Below are positions 7,439 to 16,848 of a DNA stretch of 64,000 nucleotides, in pieces. The stretch's first letter is position 1; the number at the start of each line of letters is the position of its first letter. Source of the DNA: Paracoccaceae bacterium (GTDB lineage Bacteria > Pseudomonadota > Alphaproteobacteria > Rhodobacterales > Rhodobacteraceae); NCBI GenBank assembly GCA_004153385.1, contig SDAL01000004.1, positions 1 to 64,000 on the forward strand, given 5' to 3'. The translations under genes were made by a program, and so were the position numbers. The notes under the pieces are model-generated. The model was not told the DNA's origin. It was given only the letters and a program-made list of their open reading frames with translations, and did not search any database.

Positions 7439-9664
7439 ATGGCAAAATCAGGTGGCCCCCGCAAACCGCTGGTGGCGGAAAAGCGATATACATCGAAGGG
7501 CAGACCTCCGGCGGCAAAAGGCGCAGGTCCCACACGGCGCAAGCCGACCAATCGTCGTAAATCCCAGCGCCCCGCGCGCAGGCACGGATTTCTCGTCGGA
7601 GCAATCTTGGGATTGTGGCGTTTCATATGGCGGCTGTTTTTCGGAATTACGATCCGTGTGGTCGTGGTGGTGGCCCTGATCCTCGGGGCGGCCACATTCT
7701 ACTTCTACTCACAACTGCCAGAGGTCACGGCCCTGCTCGACGGGCGCACCCGCGGCTCTGTGACGATGCTGGACCGCAATGACAAGGTCTTTGCATGGCG
7801 GGGGGAAACCTTCGGGGGACAGATCACCGCCTCCAATGTCTCCCCCTATCTGAGGGAAGCCATCGTCGCGACCGAAGACCGCCGGTTTTACAGCCATTTC
7901 GGCGTTAGCCCGCGTGGCATCGCCTCCGCCATCCGCATCAACCTGACAGAAGGGCGCGGCCCGTTCTCGGGCAACGGCGGCTCCACCATCACCCAGCAGG
8001 TGGCGAAGCTTCTTTGCCTTGGCGTAGAATACGATCCCTCGAAATGGAAAAACGAAGCCGAATATGAAAATGACTGCCGTGCAGGCGGGCTGACACGCAA
8101 AGTGAAAGAAGTCCCTTATGCGCTGGCGATGGAAACGAAGTATTCCAAAAACGAAATTCTGACGATCTACCTGAACCGTGCCTATCTGGGCGCCGGTGCG
8201 CGCGGCTTCGAGGCTGCAGCCCAACGCTATTTCGGTATATCGGCGGCCAATGTGAACCCGCAACAGGCCGCGATGCTGGCTGGACTGTTGAAGGCCCCTA
8301 CCCGCTATGCCCCGACCAACAACCTCAAACGCTCGCAACAGCGCGCCGCAATGGTGCTGGCTTTGATGCACGAGCAGGGATTTTTGACCGACGCGCAGTG
8401 GAAACAGGCCGATGCCAATCCGGCGACCCTGTCGGATGCAGCGCAAAAACGTGCGGGCGGCTATTTTGCCGATTGGGTGATGGATAACACACCCTCGTAT
8501 CTGTCCACCGAAACCACCGAGGATGTGATCATCAAGACCACGCTCGACCAGCGGATCCAGTCCGCGGCCGAAGATGCGATGATCGACGTGTTCAAAACCA
8601 AGGTCAAGGAAGGGTCCGAAGCCGAAGCGGCCGTGATCGTGATGAGCGCCGATGGTGCGGTGCGTGCCATGGTTGGCGGGCGCACAACGAAAGTCACAGG
8701 CGCCTTCAACCGTGCAACGCAAGCTGTGCGCCAGCCCGGTTCGACCTTCAAGCCCTTCGTTTATGCGGCAGCGCTCGATCTGGGCATGACACCGGATACG
8801 ATCGTGGAGGATGCGCCCCTCACGCTGAATGTCCCCGGATCGGGTCCGTGGTCGCCGCAAAACTATTCCCACCGCTACCGTGGCCCGATCACCCTGACAG
8901 AGGCGCTGACCCATTCGGTCAACACCGCCACCGTGCGGGTGCAAGAAGAAGCCGGACGCGATGCGGTGCGCAAAGTGGCCGAAGATTTCGGCTTCGGCCA
9001 CGATCTGGCCAACGGCCCTGCCCTGGCGTTGGGTGTGTCGGAATCGACGCTGATCGATATGACCGGCGCTTATGCGGGCATCCTGAACGGCGGCTCGTCT
9101 GTGCAGCCCTACGGTCTGACGGATCTGCGGATCAAGGGCGACACAGATCCGCTCTTTGGCAACACCGGTGGCATGGGGGAACGTGTGATCTCTGAAAAGG
9201 CCGCGCGGGAACTGATGTATATGATGCATTCCGTGGTCGAAAACGGCTCGGGCCAGCGCGCACGGCTAAACGGACGCGAAGTGGCGGGCAAGACCGGCAC
9301 CACCCAATCCGCCCGTGATGCATGGTTTATCGGCTTTACGGCCGATTACGTGGCTGGCGTCTGGATGGGCTATGATAACAACAAGCCGCTGACCGGCGTC
9401 ACAGGCGGCGGGCTTCCCGCCGAGATCTGGCACGAGGTCATGGCGCGGGTCGAAAAAGATCAGCCGGTTGTGCCCCTGCCTATGGCTAATCCGTCGGAAT
9501 GGCGCGGGCAAACGCCGCAATATCAGGGCGAGACCTATACCGCCGGCAATGTGCAAACCGCACCGCAACCCGCACCGGCACCCGCCCCCGCCCCGCAGCA
9601 ACGCCAGCCAAATATCGCGGAAAAGATTCTGGGCGATGTGCTGGGGGTCTTTACCGGAAACTGA
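7439..9664 (+). CDS. Class A penicillin-binding protein (PBP1-type transglycosylase/transpeptidase)
   Basis: Bifunctional peptidoglycan synthase of 741 residues. A very basic cytoplasmic tail of about 65 residues is followed by one transmembrane helix (roughly 68-92), a GT51 glycosyltransferase domain with the catalytic Glu in ATEDRRFYSHFG (near residue 143) and the GGSTITQQ motif, and a transpeptidase domain with the nucleophile Ser in PGSTFKPF (residue 435), the SVN motif and KTGT (near 617). The C-terminus has a Pro/Ala-rich low-complexity tail. It is shorter than standard PBP1A (about 800 residues or more), so it may be a second class A enzyme of the cell. A strong terminator follows. Confidence 0.93.
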   Translation: MAKSGGPRKPLVAEKRYTSKGRPPAAKGAGPTRRKPTNRRKSQRPARRHGFLVGAILGLWRFIWRLFFGITIRVVVVVALILGAATFYFYSQLPEVTALLDGRTRGSVTMLDRNDKVFAWRGETFGGQITASNVSPYLREAIVATEDRRFYSHFGVSPRGIASAIRINLTEGRGPFSGNGGSTITQQVAKLLCLGVEYDPSKWKNEAEYENDCRAGGLTRKVKEVPYALAMETKYSKNEILTIYLNRAYLGAGARGFEAAAQRYFGISAANVNPQQAAMLAGLLKAPTRYAPTNNLKRSQQRAAMVLALMHEQGFLTDAQWKQADANPATLSDAAQKRAGGYFADWVMDNTPSYLSTETTEDVIIKTTLDQRIQSAAEDAMIDVFKTKVKEGSEAEAAVIVMSADGAVRAMVGGRTTKVTGAFNRATQAVRQPGSTFKPFVYAAALDLGMTPDTIVEDAPLTLNVPGSGPWSPQNYSHRYRGPITLTEALTHSVNTATVRVQEEAGRDAVRKVAEDFGFGHDLANGPALALGVSESTLIDMTGAYAGILNGGSSVQPYGLTDLRIKGDTDPLFGNTGGMGERVISEKAARELMYMMHSVVENGSGQRARLNGREVAGKTGTTQSARDAWFIGFTADYVAGVWMGYDNNKPLTGVTGGGLPAEIWHEVMARVEKDQPVVPLPMANPSEWRGQTPQYQGETYTAGNVQTAPQPAPAPAPAPQQRQPNIAEKILGDVLGVFTGN

Positions 9665-9755
9665 GAGCTCAGGGCCAGAAAGGTAAAGCTTTAGCTAAAT
9701 CTTGTCTGTTTTATCGGCTGGCCGGTAAGCCTCTGGCAAAGAATTCCTGCAATAC

Positions 9756-9799
9756 CTTGTGCCGGTGCAGCCTGAACGCTGCCCCGGCACAAGTTTTTT
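9756..9799 (+). terminator. Strong Rho-independent terminator after the PBP gene
   Basis: CTTGTGCCGG (9756-9765) pairs with CCGGCACAAG (9784-9793); an inner GCAGC/GCTGC pair extends the stem, and six T follow (9794-9799). It insulates the PBP gene from the secretion genes. Confidence 0.92.
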
Positions 9800-9875
9800 G
9801 AGCATGTGTCTGGTGAAACACCGGGGCTGCTGGCGCGGGCGTCTGTCACCTTGGTATATTCAGGATGCCTTGAAA

Positions 9876-11627
9876 ATGCCGTATCGCGCCATCGCGCACG
9901 GGAAATCGGAACTGCTCGCCGAAAGACGCCGGCAACGGGCGCTACTGCTTTCGGCGGCTGTGTTCTCTGCCTTCGTCAATGTGCTCATGATGACGGGGCC
10001 GCTTTTCATGCTGCAGGTCTATGATCGCGTGCTGGCGGCGCGGGCGGAAGAAACGCTGCTTACCCTGTTTGTGCTGGTCGTCTTCTTGTTTGCCGTCATG
10101 GGCATCTTGGATTTCGTCCGTGGCCAGTTGATGGCGCGGGTGGCAGGGCGCATGTTCTCACGGCTGGAGGCGCGGGTTTTTGGTGCGGTTTTGCGGCGCA
10201 ACGCGATGCGCCCCGAAGATCCGATTTCCAATCTGGGGCTCGCGGATCTGGATGCGCTTCAGCGGCTGCTTGCGTCGCGTATCCTGCTGGCGCTTTTTGA
10301 CATGCCCTGGTCGCCGCTGTTCTTTCTGGCGATATTTTTGTTCCATCCGCTCCTGGGATGGCTGGCGGTTGCTGGCGGCGCTATTCTGATCGGGGTGACG
10401 TTGCTCAATCGGGCCACAACCCGCACCCTGACTGTCGAGGCCTCACAGGCCCAATCACAAGCGCAGGGTATTGCCAGATACATGCGTGACGAGGCCGATA
10501 CATTACAGGCGTTAGGGATGCAGCGGGCAATGTTCGAACGCTGGCACCATGCGCGTGGTCTGGCCACATACGCAGAAGCGCGGGCCAATGACCGCAGCAA
10601 CGGGTTTTCAAGTTTCGCACGAACCTTCCGCCAGCTTTTGCAATCCGCCATGCTTGCTTTGGGGGCGTTTATCGTGCTGCGCGGTGAAATGAGTGCAGGC
10701 GCGATGATTGCTGGCTCCATTCTGATGGGGCGCGCCTTGAGCCCGATAGAAACGGTCATCGGCGGGTGGTCCTTGGTCGCGCGGGCGCGCGATGGCTGGA
10801 CCCGCCTGCCGGACTTGCTGGAACAGCTGCCCGCCGCGTCCGATAAACCCGTGGCACGACCACAGGCACGGCTGCGGGCGCAGGATCTGACCGTGATCCC
10901 CCCCGGCGCAAGCGCACCCTCCCTGCGCATGGTCAGCTTCAGGCTCGAACCCGGTCAGGCACTGGGTATCATCGGTCCGTCAGGCTGTGGAAAAACCACA
11001 CTGGCGCGGGCATTATGCGGCATTTGTCCGGTCGCACATGGCACGATCCGTATAGATGGCACAGCCCCCGACCATTTCGGCACCGACACGTTGGGCCAGC
11101 TGATCGGATACCTGCCCCAACGTGTGTCACTGTTCACAGGCACAGTGGCCGAAAACATCGCCCGCATGGCGCGTGCACCCAGCCTGGAGGCCGTGATCGA
11201 TGCGGCCAAGCGGGCGGATGCCCATGACATGATTATGGATCTGCCCGATGGCTATCACACCCAGATCACAAGCACTCAGGGACGGCTGTCTGGCGGACAG
11301 CTACAGCGGATCGGTTTGGCACGTGCGCTGTTCGGTGATCCGGTTGTATTGATACTGGACGAGCCGAATTCCAACCTCGATGCCGACGGCAACCTTGCCC
11401 TGAACAAGGCAATCCGGCGCCAGAAGGAAGCGCAAGGCGCGGTGATCGTGATGGCACACAGGCCCGCTGCAATTGCAGAATGTGACCAGTTGATCATGCT
11501 GGAACGCGGGGTGGTTCGCGCGTATGGCCCTCGCGATCAGGTGCTGGCGGAAACGGTGCGCAACGCCGCCCAATTGGGCAAGGTCATGCATATCGATGGC
11601 AAGCCCGATAAGAGGGCGGCATCATGA
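9876..11627 (+). CDS. Type I secretion ABC transporter/permease (PrtD family)
   Basis: Inner-membrane ATPase of a type I secretion system (583 residues). A membrane domain of about six helices comes first, then a nucleotide-binding domain with Walker A GPSGCGKTT (near residue 368), signature LSGGQLQR and Walker B VVLILDEPNS. There is no N-terminal C39 peptidase domain, so substrates would be exported unprocessed via a C-terminal signal, as for RTX proteins. The ATG at 9876 is chosen with AGGATG upstream; longer in-frame starts exist at 9804 and 9759 but lie in or beside the terminator. The end overlaps the next gene by four bases (ATGA). Confidence 0.9.
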   Translation: MPYRAIAHGKSELLAERRRQRALLLSAAVFSAFVNVLMMTGPLFMLQVYDRVLAARAEETLLTLFVLVVFLFAVMGILDFVRGQLMARVAGRMFSRLEARVFGAVLRRNAMRPEDPISNLGLADLDALQRLLASRILLALFDMPWSPLFFLAIFLFHPLLGWLAVAGGAILIGVTLLNRATTRTLTVEASQAQSQAQGIARYMRDEADTLQALGMQRAMFERWHHARGLATYAEARANDRSNGFSSFARTFRQLLQSAMLALGAFIVLRGEMSAGAMIAGSILMGRALSPIETVIGGWSLVARARDGWTRLPDLLEQLPAASDKPVARPQARLRAQDLTVIPPGASAPSLRMVSFRLEPGQALGIIGPSGCGKTTLARALCGICPVAHGTIRIDGTAPDHFGTDTLGQLIGYLPQRVSLFTGTVAENIARMARAPSLEAVIDAAKRADAHDMIMDLPDGYHTQITSTQGRLSGGQLQRIGLARALFGDPVVLILDEPNSNLDADGNLALNKAIRRQKEAQGAVIVMAHRPAAIAECDQLIMLERGVVRAYGPRDQVLAETVRNAAQLGKVMHIDGKPDKRAAS

Positions 11628-13021
11628 CCCCGCGCATCACCACCCCAAGCCATAGGTTGCGCAACGCGGAATTGCGCCACAGGGTTGAAACCGGCGGCAA
11701 ACCGGACCGTTCGGCCAGCGCCGAAGAAACAACAGATACCGCTGTTCGACGGTTGCTATATTTAGGGTATTCAACACTTTTCGTTCTGGTGGTCCTGTTC
11801 GGCGGATGGGCGAGTTACACCACCATCGCGGGCGCGGTCATTGTGCCGGGTCGCATTGCCACAGACACGAAGCGACAGGTGGTCCAGCATCCTCAAGGCG
11901 GCCGCGTGGCCAAAATTCACGTGCAAGACGGCGATCTGGTTCAAGCCGGCGATCTGCTCATCACTCTGGACGGGGACCAACTGCGCTCCAATCTGATGAT
12001 CGTACAGAACCAGTTGTTCGATCTGCGCAGCAGGCGCGCGCGGCTTCAAAGCGAACGCGCTGATATTGCGCAGGTTGTCTTTCCCGAGCCCCTCGTGCAG
12101 GCGGCCAGCGCGCGTGAAAATTTGCAACGCCTGATGAAGGGCGAGCGCACCCTGTTTCATGCCCGCAGAACCACGCTGCACAACCTCATCAGCCAGCTCG
12201 AACGCAAAAAAGTGCAGGCCGGCCGGCGCATTTCAGGGATCGAGGCACAGCTTGAAGCCAACAGAACACAGTATGCGCTTTTGTCCCAAGAACTTACAGA
12301 ACAGATCACATTGTTGGACCGTGGCCTGACCCCGAAGGCGCGTGTGCTGGCGCTTAAACGCGAGTTATCGGTCATTTCCGGCCAATACGGCTTGCTGATT
12401 TCGCAAAAGGCAGAAACCTACGAGGAAATCACCGCCCTTGAAATCGAGCAGTTGAAACTGGCAGCAGAACGTCGGGAAAAAGCCGAAGACCAACTGCGCG
12501 ACGTGAACCAGAAAGAGCTGACGCTGCTTGAGCAACAGCGCGAGTTGCTATCCCAGATCGGTTTTTTGAAATTGCGTGCTCCGATCAGCGGCATCGTACA
12601 CGAGATGGCCGTTACAAGCGCGCAATCGGTGCTGTTACCGGCGGAACCTGTTTTATATCTGATCCCCCAAGACCGGCCGATTGTGGTCGATCTGCAGATA
12701 CCGCCCATCCATGTGGACGAAATCGAGAATGACCAACATGCGGTGCTGCAACTTTCCGGTATCTCCCGGCGCGACGCGCCGGAACTGACAGGCCGTATAG
12801 TCCGGATATCGCCGGATGCCTCTACCGACAGAATCACCGGCCTGCCCTACTATCAGGCGCGGGTGGCGCTGGATCAAGAAACGCTGGCCCAAATGAGCGC
12901 AATGCCGCTGCTGCCCGGCCTACCTGTAGATGTGTACCTGCGAACCCATGACCGCACCCCCCTGACCTATCTTATGGCCCCCTTCCTGACGTATTTCAAA
13001 CATGCCTTCCGGGAGACCTAA
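11624..13021 (+). CDS. HlyD-family periplasmic adaptor of a type I secretion system
   Basis: Membrane-fusion protein (465 residues) linking the ABC exporter to an outer-membrane channel. One transmembrane helix lies near residues 45-67, followed by a biotinyl-lipoyl half-motif (GGRVAKIHVQDGDLVQAGDLL), a long coiled-coil hairpin rich in Gln, Glu, Arg and Leu (about 115-310), the second lipoyl half (LRAPISGIVHEM) and a beta-barrel domain. It is translationally coupled to the ABC gene. No TolC-like gene and no secreted substrate gene adjoin, so the outer-membrane partner must be encoded elsewhere. The substrate is unknown. Confidence 0.9.
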   Translation: MTPRITTPSHRLRNAELRHRVETGGKPDRSASAEETTDTAVRRLLYLGYSTLFVLVVLFGGWASYTTIAGAVIVPGRIATDTKRQVVQHPQGGRVAKIHVQDGDLVQAGDLLITLDGDQLRSNLMIVQNQLFDLRSRRARLQSERADIAQVVFPEPLVQAASARENLQRLMKGERTLFHARRTTLHNLISQLERKKVQAGRRISGIEAQLEANRTQYALLSQELTEQITLLDRGLTPKARVLALKRELSVISGQYGLLISQKAETYEEITALEIEQLKLAAERREKAEDQLRDVNQKELTLLEQQRELLSQIGFLKLRAPISGIVHEMAVTSAQSVLLPAEPVLYLIPQDRPIVVDLQIPPIHVDEIENDQHAVLQLSGISRRDAPELTGRIVRISPDASTDRITGLPYYQARVALDQETLAQMSAMPLLPGLPVDVYLRTHDRTPLTYLMAPFLTYFKHAFRET

Positions 13022-13120
13022 AAACCGTGGATTGTCATGAAATAAACATGGTTTGTTTACTTGAATTTTTACCAGTTCGGCGCAGACTATTAGCAAGTGG
13101 ATCTAGAACTGGGGGGAGCG

Positions 13121-13468
13121 ATGGAATACCTGCCAAAAGAACTTGCCGATGCGCTACGTACGGCGCACACCGAGGCCTCCACACGCGCATCACGGTTGAG
13201 CCTGCGCGCCGACGGGCAGGTCTGGCCCATCTTGCGCAAATGGCGCGGCGGTCTGGCCCTGAATGCCGATCATATTGATCATTTGCGGGGCGATGTCGCG
13301 ATTTATGAGGGCAGCCGCCATATTGCGACCGGCTTGATCGTGGCCTCCGAAGTGGAAGGGGGCGAACTGATTTGTAACCTCAAACGCGAAACACCGGTAT
13401 CCGATCACGCAGCCCTTGATTTTGTCCGCGAAAAGGCCGCCCCTGCCGGATACCTGTCAAAGGCTTGA
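13121..13468 (+). CDS. Conserved hypothetical protein, 115 residues
   Basis: Not recognised. The start at 13121 follows a GGGGGGAG ribosome-binding site; an upstream in-frame GTG at 13097 is less likely. The protein is soluble, with no signal peptide or membrane helix. The centre has a beta-rich pattern with conserved-looking residues (WRGGLALNADHIDHLRG, then YEGSRHIATGLIVASE), which reads like a small beta-barrel domain; a PilZ-like fold is a guess only. It sits 99 bases after the secretion adaptor on the same strand, after a short AT-rich gap, and may be separately transcribed. A terminator follows. Confidence 0.75.
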   Translation: MEYLPKELADALRTAHTEASTRASRLSLRADGQVWPILRKWRGGLALNADHIDHLRGDVAIYEGSRHIATGLIVASEVEGGELICNLKRETPVSDHAALDFVREKAAPAGYLSKA

Positions 13469-13500
13469 CGCCTGCCTGAAAATTTCTGGACCAAGATATG

Positions 13501-13528
13501 AAAGGCCTGTGATCACACAGGCCTTTTT
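13501..13528. terminator. Bidirectional terminator between convergent genes
   Basis: AAAGGCCTGTG (13501-13511) and CACAGGCCTTT (13516-13526) form an 11-bp perfect stem with a four-base loop, followed by T on the plus strand. It separates the 115-residue protein gene from the convergent patB-like gene. Confidence 0.9.
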
Positions 13529-13543
13529 GGCATTTTCAGGCTG

Positions 13544-14722
13544 TTATTGCAGATCGGAGAACGCCGCTTGCAAGCGGGCCACGGCCTCTTGCACTCTGGC
13601 ACGCGGGGTGGCCAGATTGAATCGCAAGAAAGTCTCCCCTCCGGTCCCGAACGTATCCCCGTGATTGGCCGCAATTCTGGCCTGTTTTTCAACGCGACGG
13701 GTAAATTCCTCTGCTGTCATACCGGTGCCTGAAAAATCGACCCATGCCAGATACGTAGCCTCCAGCGGCATGGACCGCACGCCCGCAATCGCATTCACGC
13801 CGGCATCAAACAGGGCACGGTTGCCATCAAGATAGGCGCAAAGTGCATCCACCCACTGCGCCCCTTCAGCGCTATAGGCGGCTGTGGCCATCGCCAGCCC
13901 GAAACTGTTGGGCGAAACCCCCAGCGCGGCCATTTTATCCGCGAATGCCTGACGCAGATCGGGGTCCGCGATGATCACATTGCCCGAATGCGCGCCTGCG
14001 ATGTTGAATGTTTTGGTTGTGGCCGTCATCATGACAACAGGCTGATCGGGCGCGGCTGTCGCCATCGGGATGTGACGCTGCCCGGGCATGACCAGATCAT
14101 GATGGATTTCATCTGACACCAGAACCAGATCGTGGCGCTTGGCAAAAGCCGCGACCCCTTCCAGCTCCTGCCGGCTCCACACACGTCCGCCCGGATTGTG
14201 GGGCGAGCACAGAATCAACATCTTGGTCTGGGGAGGTATGATCGTGTCCCAACGATCAAAATCCATCTCGTACCGGCCATCCACCTGTGCCAGCGGGCAT
14301 TCCACAACCTCACGTCCTGCCGCTTTGATCACCTTTGCGAAGGCGTGATAGACCGGCGTCATCAGCATGACACCGTCGCCCGGTTGGGTGAACGCATCCA
14401 CACACAGTGCCGTGCCATTGACCAAACCATGTGTGGTGAAAATCCATTCCGGCTCGATCTTCCAGCCATGGCGATTTTCCATCCACCACTGGATGGCCGC
14501 ATGATACTCGCGGGAATCACCCCAGTATCCGTAGACCCCGTGGTCGGTCATGTCTGTCAGGGCGGTTTGCACGCAGGCGGGCGGGCGGAAATCCATATCC
14601 GCCACCCACATCGGGATTCCGTCGCTTGGCGAGACGCCATAAATCCCCTCCATCGCATCCCATTTTGAAGAGTGGGTGCCTATCCGGTCAATCTGCTCGT
14701 CAAAATCCGGTGTATTGCGCAT
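13544..14722 (-). CDS. patB: PatB/MalY-type aminotransferase, probable cystathionine beta-lyase
   Basis: PLP protein of fold type I, 392 residues, of the MalY/PatB group, whose members cleave C-S bonds of cystathionine or cysteine conjugates to give pyruvate, ammonia and a thiol. Seen are the N-terminal PMWVADMDFRPP motif typical of this group, the SPHNPGGRVW segment, the SDEIHHDLV cofactor-binding Asp region and the lysine motif TATTKTFNIAG. Regulatory roles known for E. coli MalY cannot be inferred here. It is transcribed alone, convergent to the preceding genes and divergent from the def-fmt operon. Confidence 0.88.
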   Translation of the reverse strand: MRNTPDFDEQIDRIGTHSSKWDAMEGIYGVSPSDGIPMWVADMDFRPPACVQTALTDMTDHGVYGYWGDSREYHAAIQWWMENRHGWKIEPEWIFTTHGLVNGTALCVDAFTQPGDGVMLMTPVYHAFAKVIKAAGREVVECPLAQVDGRYEMDFDRWDTIIPPQTKMLILCSPHNPGGRVWSRQELEGVAAFAKRHDLVLVSDEIHHDLVMPGQRHIPMATAAPDQPVVMMTATTKTFNIAGAHSGNVIIADPDLRQAFADKMAALGVSPNSFGLAMATAAYSAEGAQWVDALCAYLDGNRALFDAGVNAIAGVRSMPLEATYLAWVDFSGTGMTAEEFTRRVEKQARIAANHGDTFGTGGETFLRFNLATPRARVQEAVARLQAAFSDLQ

Positions 14723-14858
14723 GATGCCCTATCCTCAGCTTGTCGCGTATGCGCACATCTGAGCACTTCGGCGCGACGGATACAAATATGCTTTTTATCG
14801 AGGGACAGTGCAGTCAGGGCCATTGCCTCGGGCGCGACCATCGCCTAAATCCAAGAAC

Positions 14859-15404
14859 ATGACCCTACGCCCGATCCTGATCCATCCCGACCCGCGCCTG
14901 AAAAAACCCTGTGATCCTGTCACGGAGGTGAATGCAGAGATACGCAAACTCGCCGACGACATGCTGGCCACGATGTATGATGCCCCGGGTGTCGGGCTTG
15001 CCGCGCCGCAAATCGGCGTGCTGCAGCGTGTTTTTGTCATGGATTGCGTCAAGGAAGAGAATGCCGCACCCGATCCGGTCGTTATGATCAATCCCGAGAT
15101 CACATGGACCTCCGATGAGACGAATGTCTACGAGGAGGGCTGCCTGTCGATCCCCGAACAATATGCCGAAGTCACCCGCCCCAAAGAGGTCCGGATGCGC
15201 TGGCTGGATCTGGATGGCACGCTGCGCGAGGAGCAATTCGACGGCTTGTGGGCGACCTGTTCGCAGCACGAGCTGGACCATCTGGATGGCAAACTGTTCA
15301 TCGACTACCTCGGCCCGATGAAGCGCAAGATGATCACCTCGAAGATGCAAAAGCTCAAACGCGAGCGCGCGCGTGACGGCGCATATAAACACGGTTCAAA
15401 CTGA
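14859..15404 (+). CDS. def: Peptide deformylase
   Basis: Metallohydrolase that removes the formyl group from new protein N-termini. All three signature motifs are intact: [10 protein letters not shown] (residues 44-53), EGCLSIP with metal ligand Cys95, and HELDH with metal ligands His137 and His141 and catalytic Glu138. The start at 14859 (MTLRPIL) is preferred; an in-frame ATG at 14808 would add 17 atypical residues. The stop overlaps the start of the degenerate paralogue by one base (TGATG), giving a tight def / def-like / fmt operon that couples formylation and deformylation. Confidence 0.96.
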   Translation: MTLRPILIHPDPRLKKPCDPVTEVNAEIRKLADDMLATMYDAPGVGLAAPQIGVLQRVFVMDCVKEENAAPDPVVMINPEITWTSDETNVYEEGCLSIPEQYAEVTRPKEVRMRWLDLDGTLREEQFDGLWATCSQHELDHLDGKLFIDYLGPMKRKMITSKMQKLKRERARDGAYKHGSN

Positions 15405-15904
15405 TGGGCGCGCGCGCTTTTATACCGTTTGACGACAAACGCCTGCGCACCCCCGCCACCGAGGTGCCGGAGATCACCGAAACCGTCCGGATGATCTGGG
15501 ATGACATGATCGACACGATGGAGGCCATGCCCGGGGTGGGGCTGGCCGCGCCCCAGATCGGCATCATGATGCGTCTGGCAGTGGTCGATGCCTCCGACAA
15601 ACGCGATGGTGTGGTGCGCATGGCCAATCCGGAGGTGCTGCATGCCTCCGTCAAGCTGCGCAAACACGATGAGGCCTCCCCCAACCTGCCCGGCGTCTGG
15701 GCCCCGATCGCGCGTCCGCGCGCGGTGACCGTGCGGTTTCTCAACGACCAGAATGACTGGGAAGAGCGGGACTTTGTCGGTCTGTGGGCGACAAGTGTCC
15801 AGCATCAGATCGACCATCTGAACGGCAAGACCTATGTCGATCACCTCACCCCGCTTCGTCGCAAGATGCTGATTCAGAAATCCAAAAAACTCCAGAGGAA
15901 ATAA
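15404..15904 (+). CDS. Peptide deformylase-like protein with altered active site
   Basis: Clear paralogue of deformylase (166 residues) with motif [11 protein letters not shown] perfectly kept. Motif II, which should be EGCLS, reads EASPNLP, so the metal-binding Cys is Ser92; motif III reads HQIDH (134-138), so the catalytic Glu is Gln. Both changes would be expected to abolish standard metal-dependent deformylation. The reading frame is intact and coupled on both sides (TGATG before, TAATG after), so it is a maintained gene, not a decaying one. Tandem deformylase paralogues before fmt are, to my knowledge, a feature of Rhodobacteraceae. Its role is unknown; a regulatory or ribosome-associated pseudoenzyme is one idea. 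Confidence 0.88.
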   Translation: MGARAFIPFDDKRLRTPATEVPEITETVRMIWDDMIDTMEAMPGVGLAAPQIGIMMRLAVVDASDKRDGVVRMANPEVLHASVKLRKHDEASPNLPGVWAPIARPRAVTVRFLNDQNDWEERDFVGLWATSVQHQIDHLNGKTYVDHLTPLRRKMLIQKSKKLQRK

Positions 15905-16812
15905 TGCGCGTTATCTTCATGGGCACGCCCGATTTTTCGGTTCCGGTATTGGAAGCATTGGCGCGTGCGCATGAGGTGGTCGCCGTTTATTCCCAGCCGC
16001 CGCGCCCTGCCGGACGCGGTAAATCACTGCGCCCGACTGCTGTTCATGCCCGCGCCGAGGCATTGGGGCTGGATGTCCGCACACCCTTGAATTTCAAATC
16101 CCCCGAAACCGTGGCCGAATTCGAGGCGCTCGAGGCGGATATTGCCGTGGTCGTGGCCTATGGGCTGATATTGCCGCAATCGGTTCTGGATGCGCCGGCA
16201 CGCGGCTGTTTGAATATTCACGCCTCGCTGTTGCCACGCTGGCGCGGAGCCGCCCCGATCCAACGCGCGATCATGGCGGGCGACACCGAGACGGGCATCT
16301 GCATCATGCAGATGGAGGCGGGGCTGGATACGGGGCCGGTGCGCTTGCGCGAGGCCACCCCTATCGGGGCGGTTGATACCACAGCCGAGCTGCATGACCG
16401 CCTGTCTGCGATGGGCGCGCGGATGATCTTGCAAACGCTGAGCGATCTGGATCGCCTGCCGCCTGCCCCCCAACCTCAGGAGGGCGTGACCTACGCCACA
16501 AAAATCGACAAGGCAGAGGCACGGATCGACTGGGCGGAACCGGCGGAAACGCTGGTGCGCAAAATCAATGGCCTGTCGCCATTTCCCGGCGCATGGTGTG
16601 ATTGCGATGGCGAACGCTTGAAACTGCTACGCGCAGATATCGCGACAGTCAGACCCCCGCCAGAGTGCGCCCCCGGGGATGTTTTTGCCGGCAGATATGT
16701 GGCCACCACGCAAGGCGGGATAGAGATCTTGCACGCACAGCGCGCCGGTAAAAAACCGATGACAGCCCACGTGCTTTTGCAATCACGCCCACTGCCCCAT
16801 CGGCTGGGCTGA
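15904..16812 (+). CDS. fmt: Methionyl-tRNA formyltransferase
   Basis: Transfers a formyl group from 10-formyl-tetrahydrofolate to Met-tRNAfMet (302 residues). The N-terminal formyltransferase domain shows [11 protein letters not shown], the [20 protein letters not shown] catalytic block with Asn and His, and the downstream aspartate in GLDTGP. A C-terminal OB-like domain begins near residue 200 ([15 protein letters not shown]). The start at 15904 overlaps the TAA of the preceding gene. The length is slightly short at the C-terminus but all domains are present. Confidence 0.95.
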   Translation: MRVIFMGTPDFSVPVLEALARAHEVVAVYSQPPRPAGRGKSLRPTAVHARAEALGLDVRTPLNFKSPETVAEFEALEADIAVVVAYGLILPQSVLDAPARGCLNIHASLLPRWRGAAPIQRAIMAGDTETGICIMQMEAGLDTGPVRLREATPIGAVDTTAELHDRLSAMGARMILQTLSDLDRLPPAPQPQEGVTYATKIDKAEARIDWAEPAETLVRKINGLSPFPGAWCDCDGERLKLLRADIATVRPPPECAPGDVFAGRYVATTQGGIEILHAQRAGKKPMTAHVLLQSRPLPHRLG

Positions 16813-16848
16813 CGCGCGCGGCTCTTGCAGGCAAGGCGCATCGTCGCC

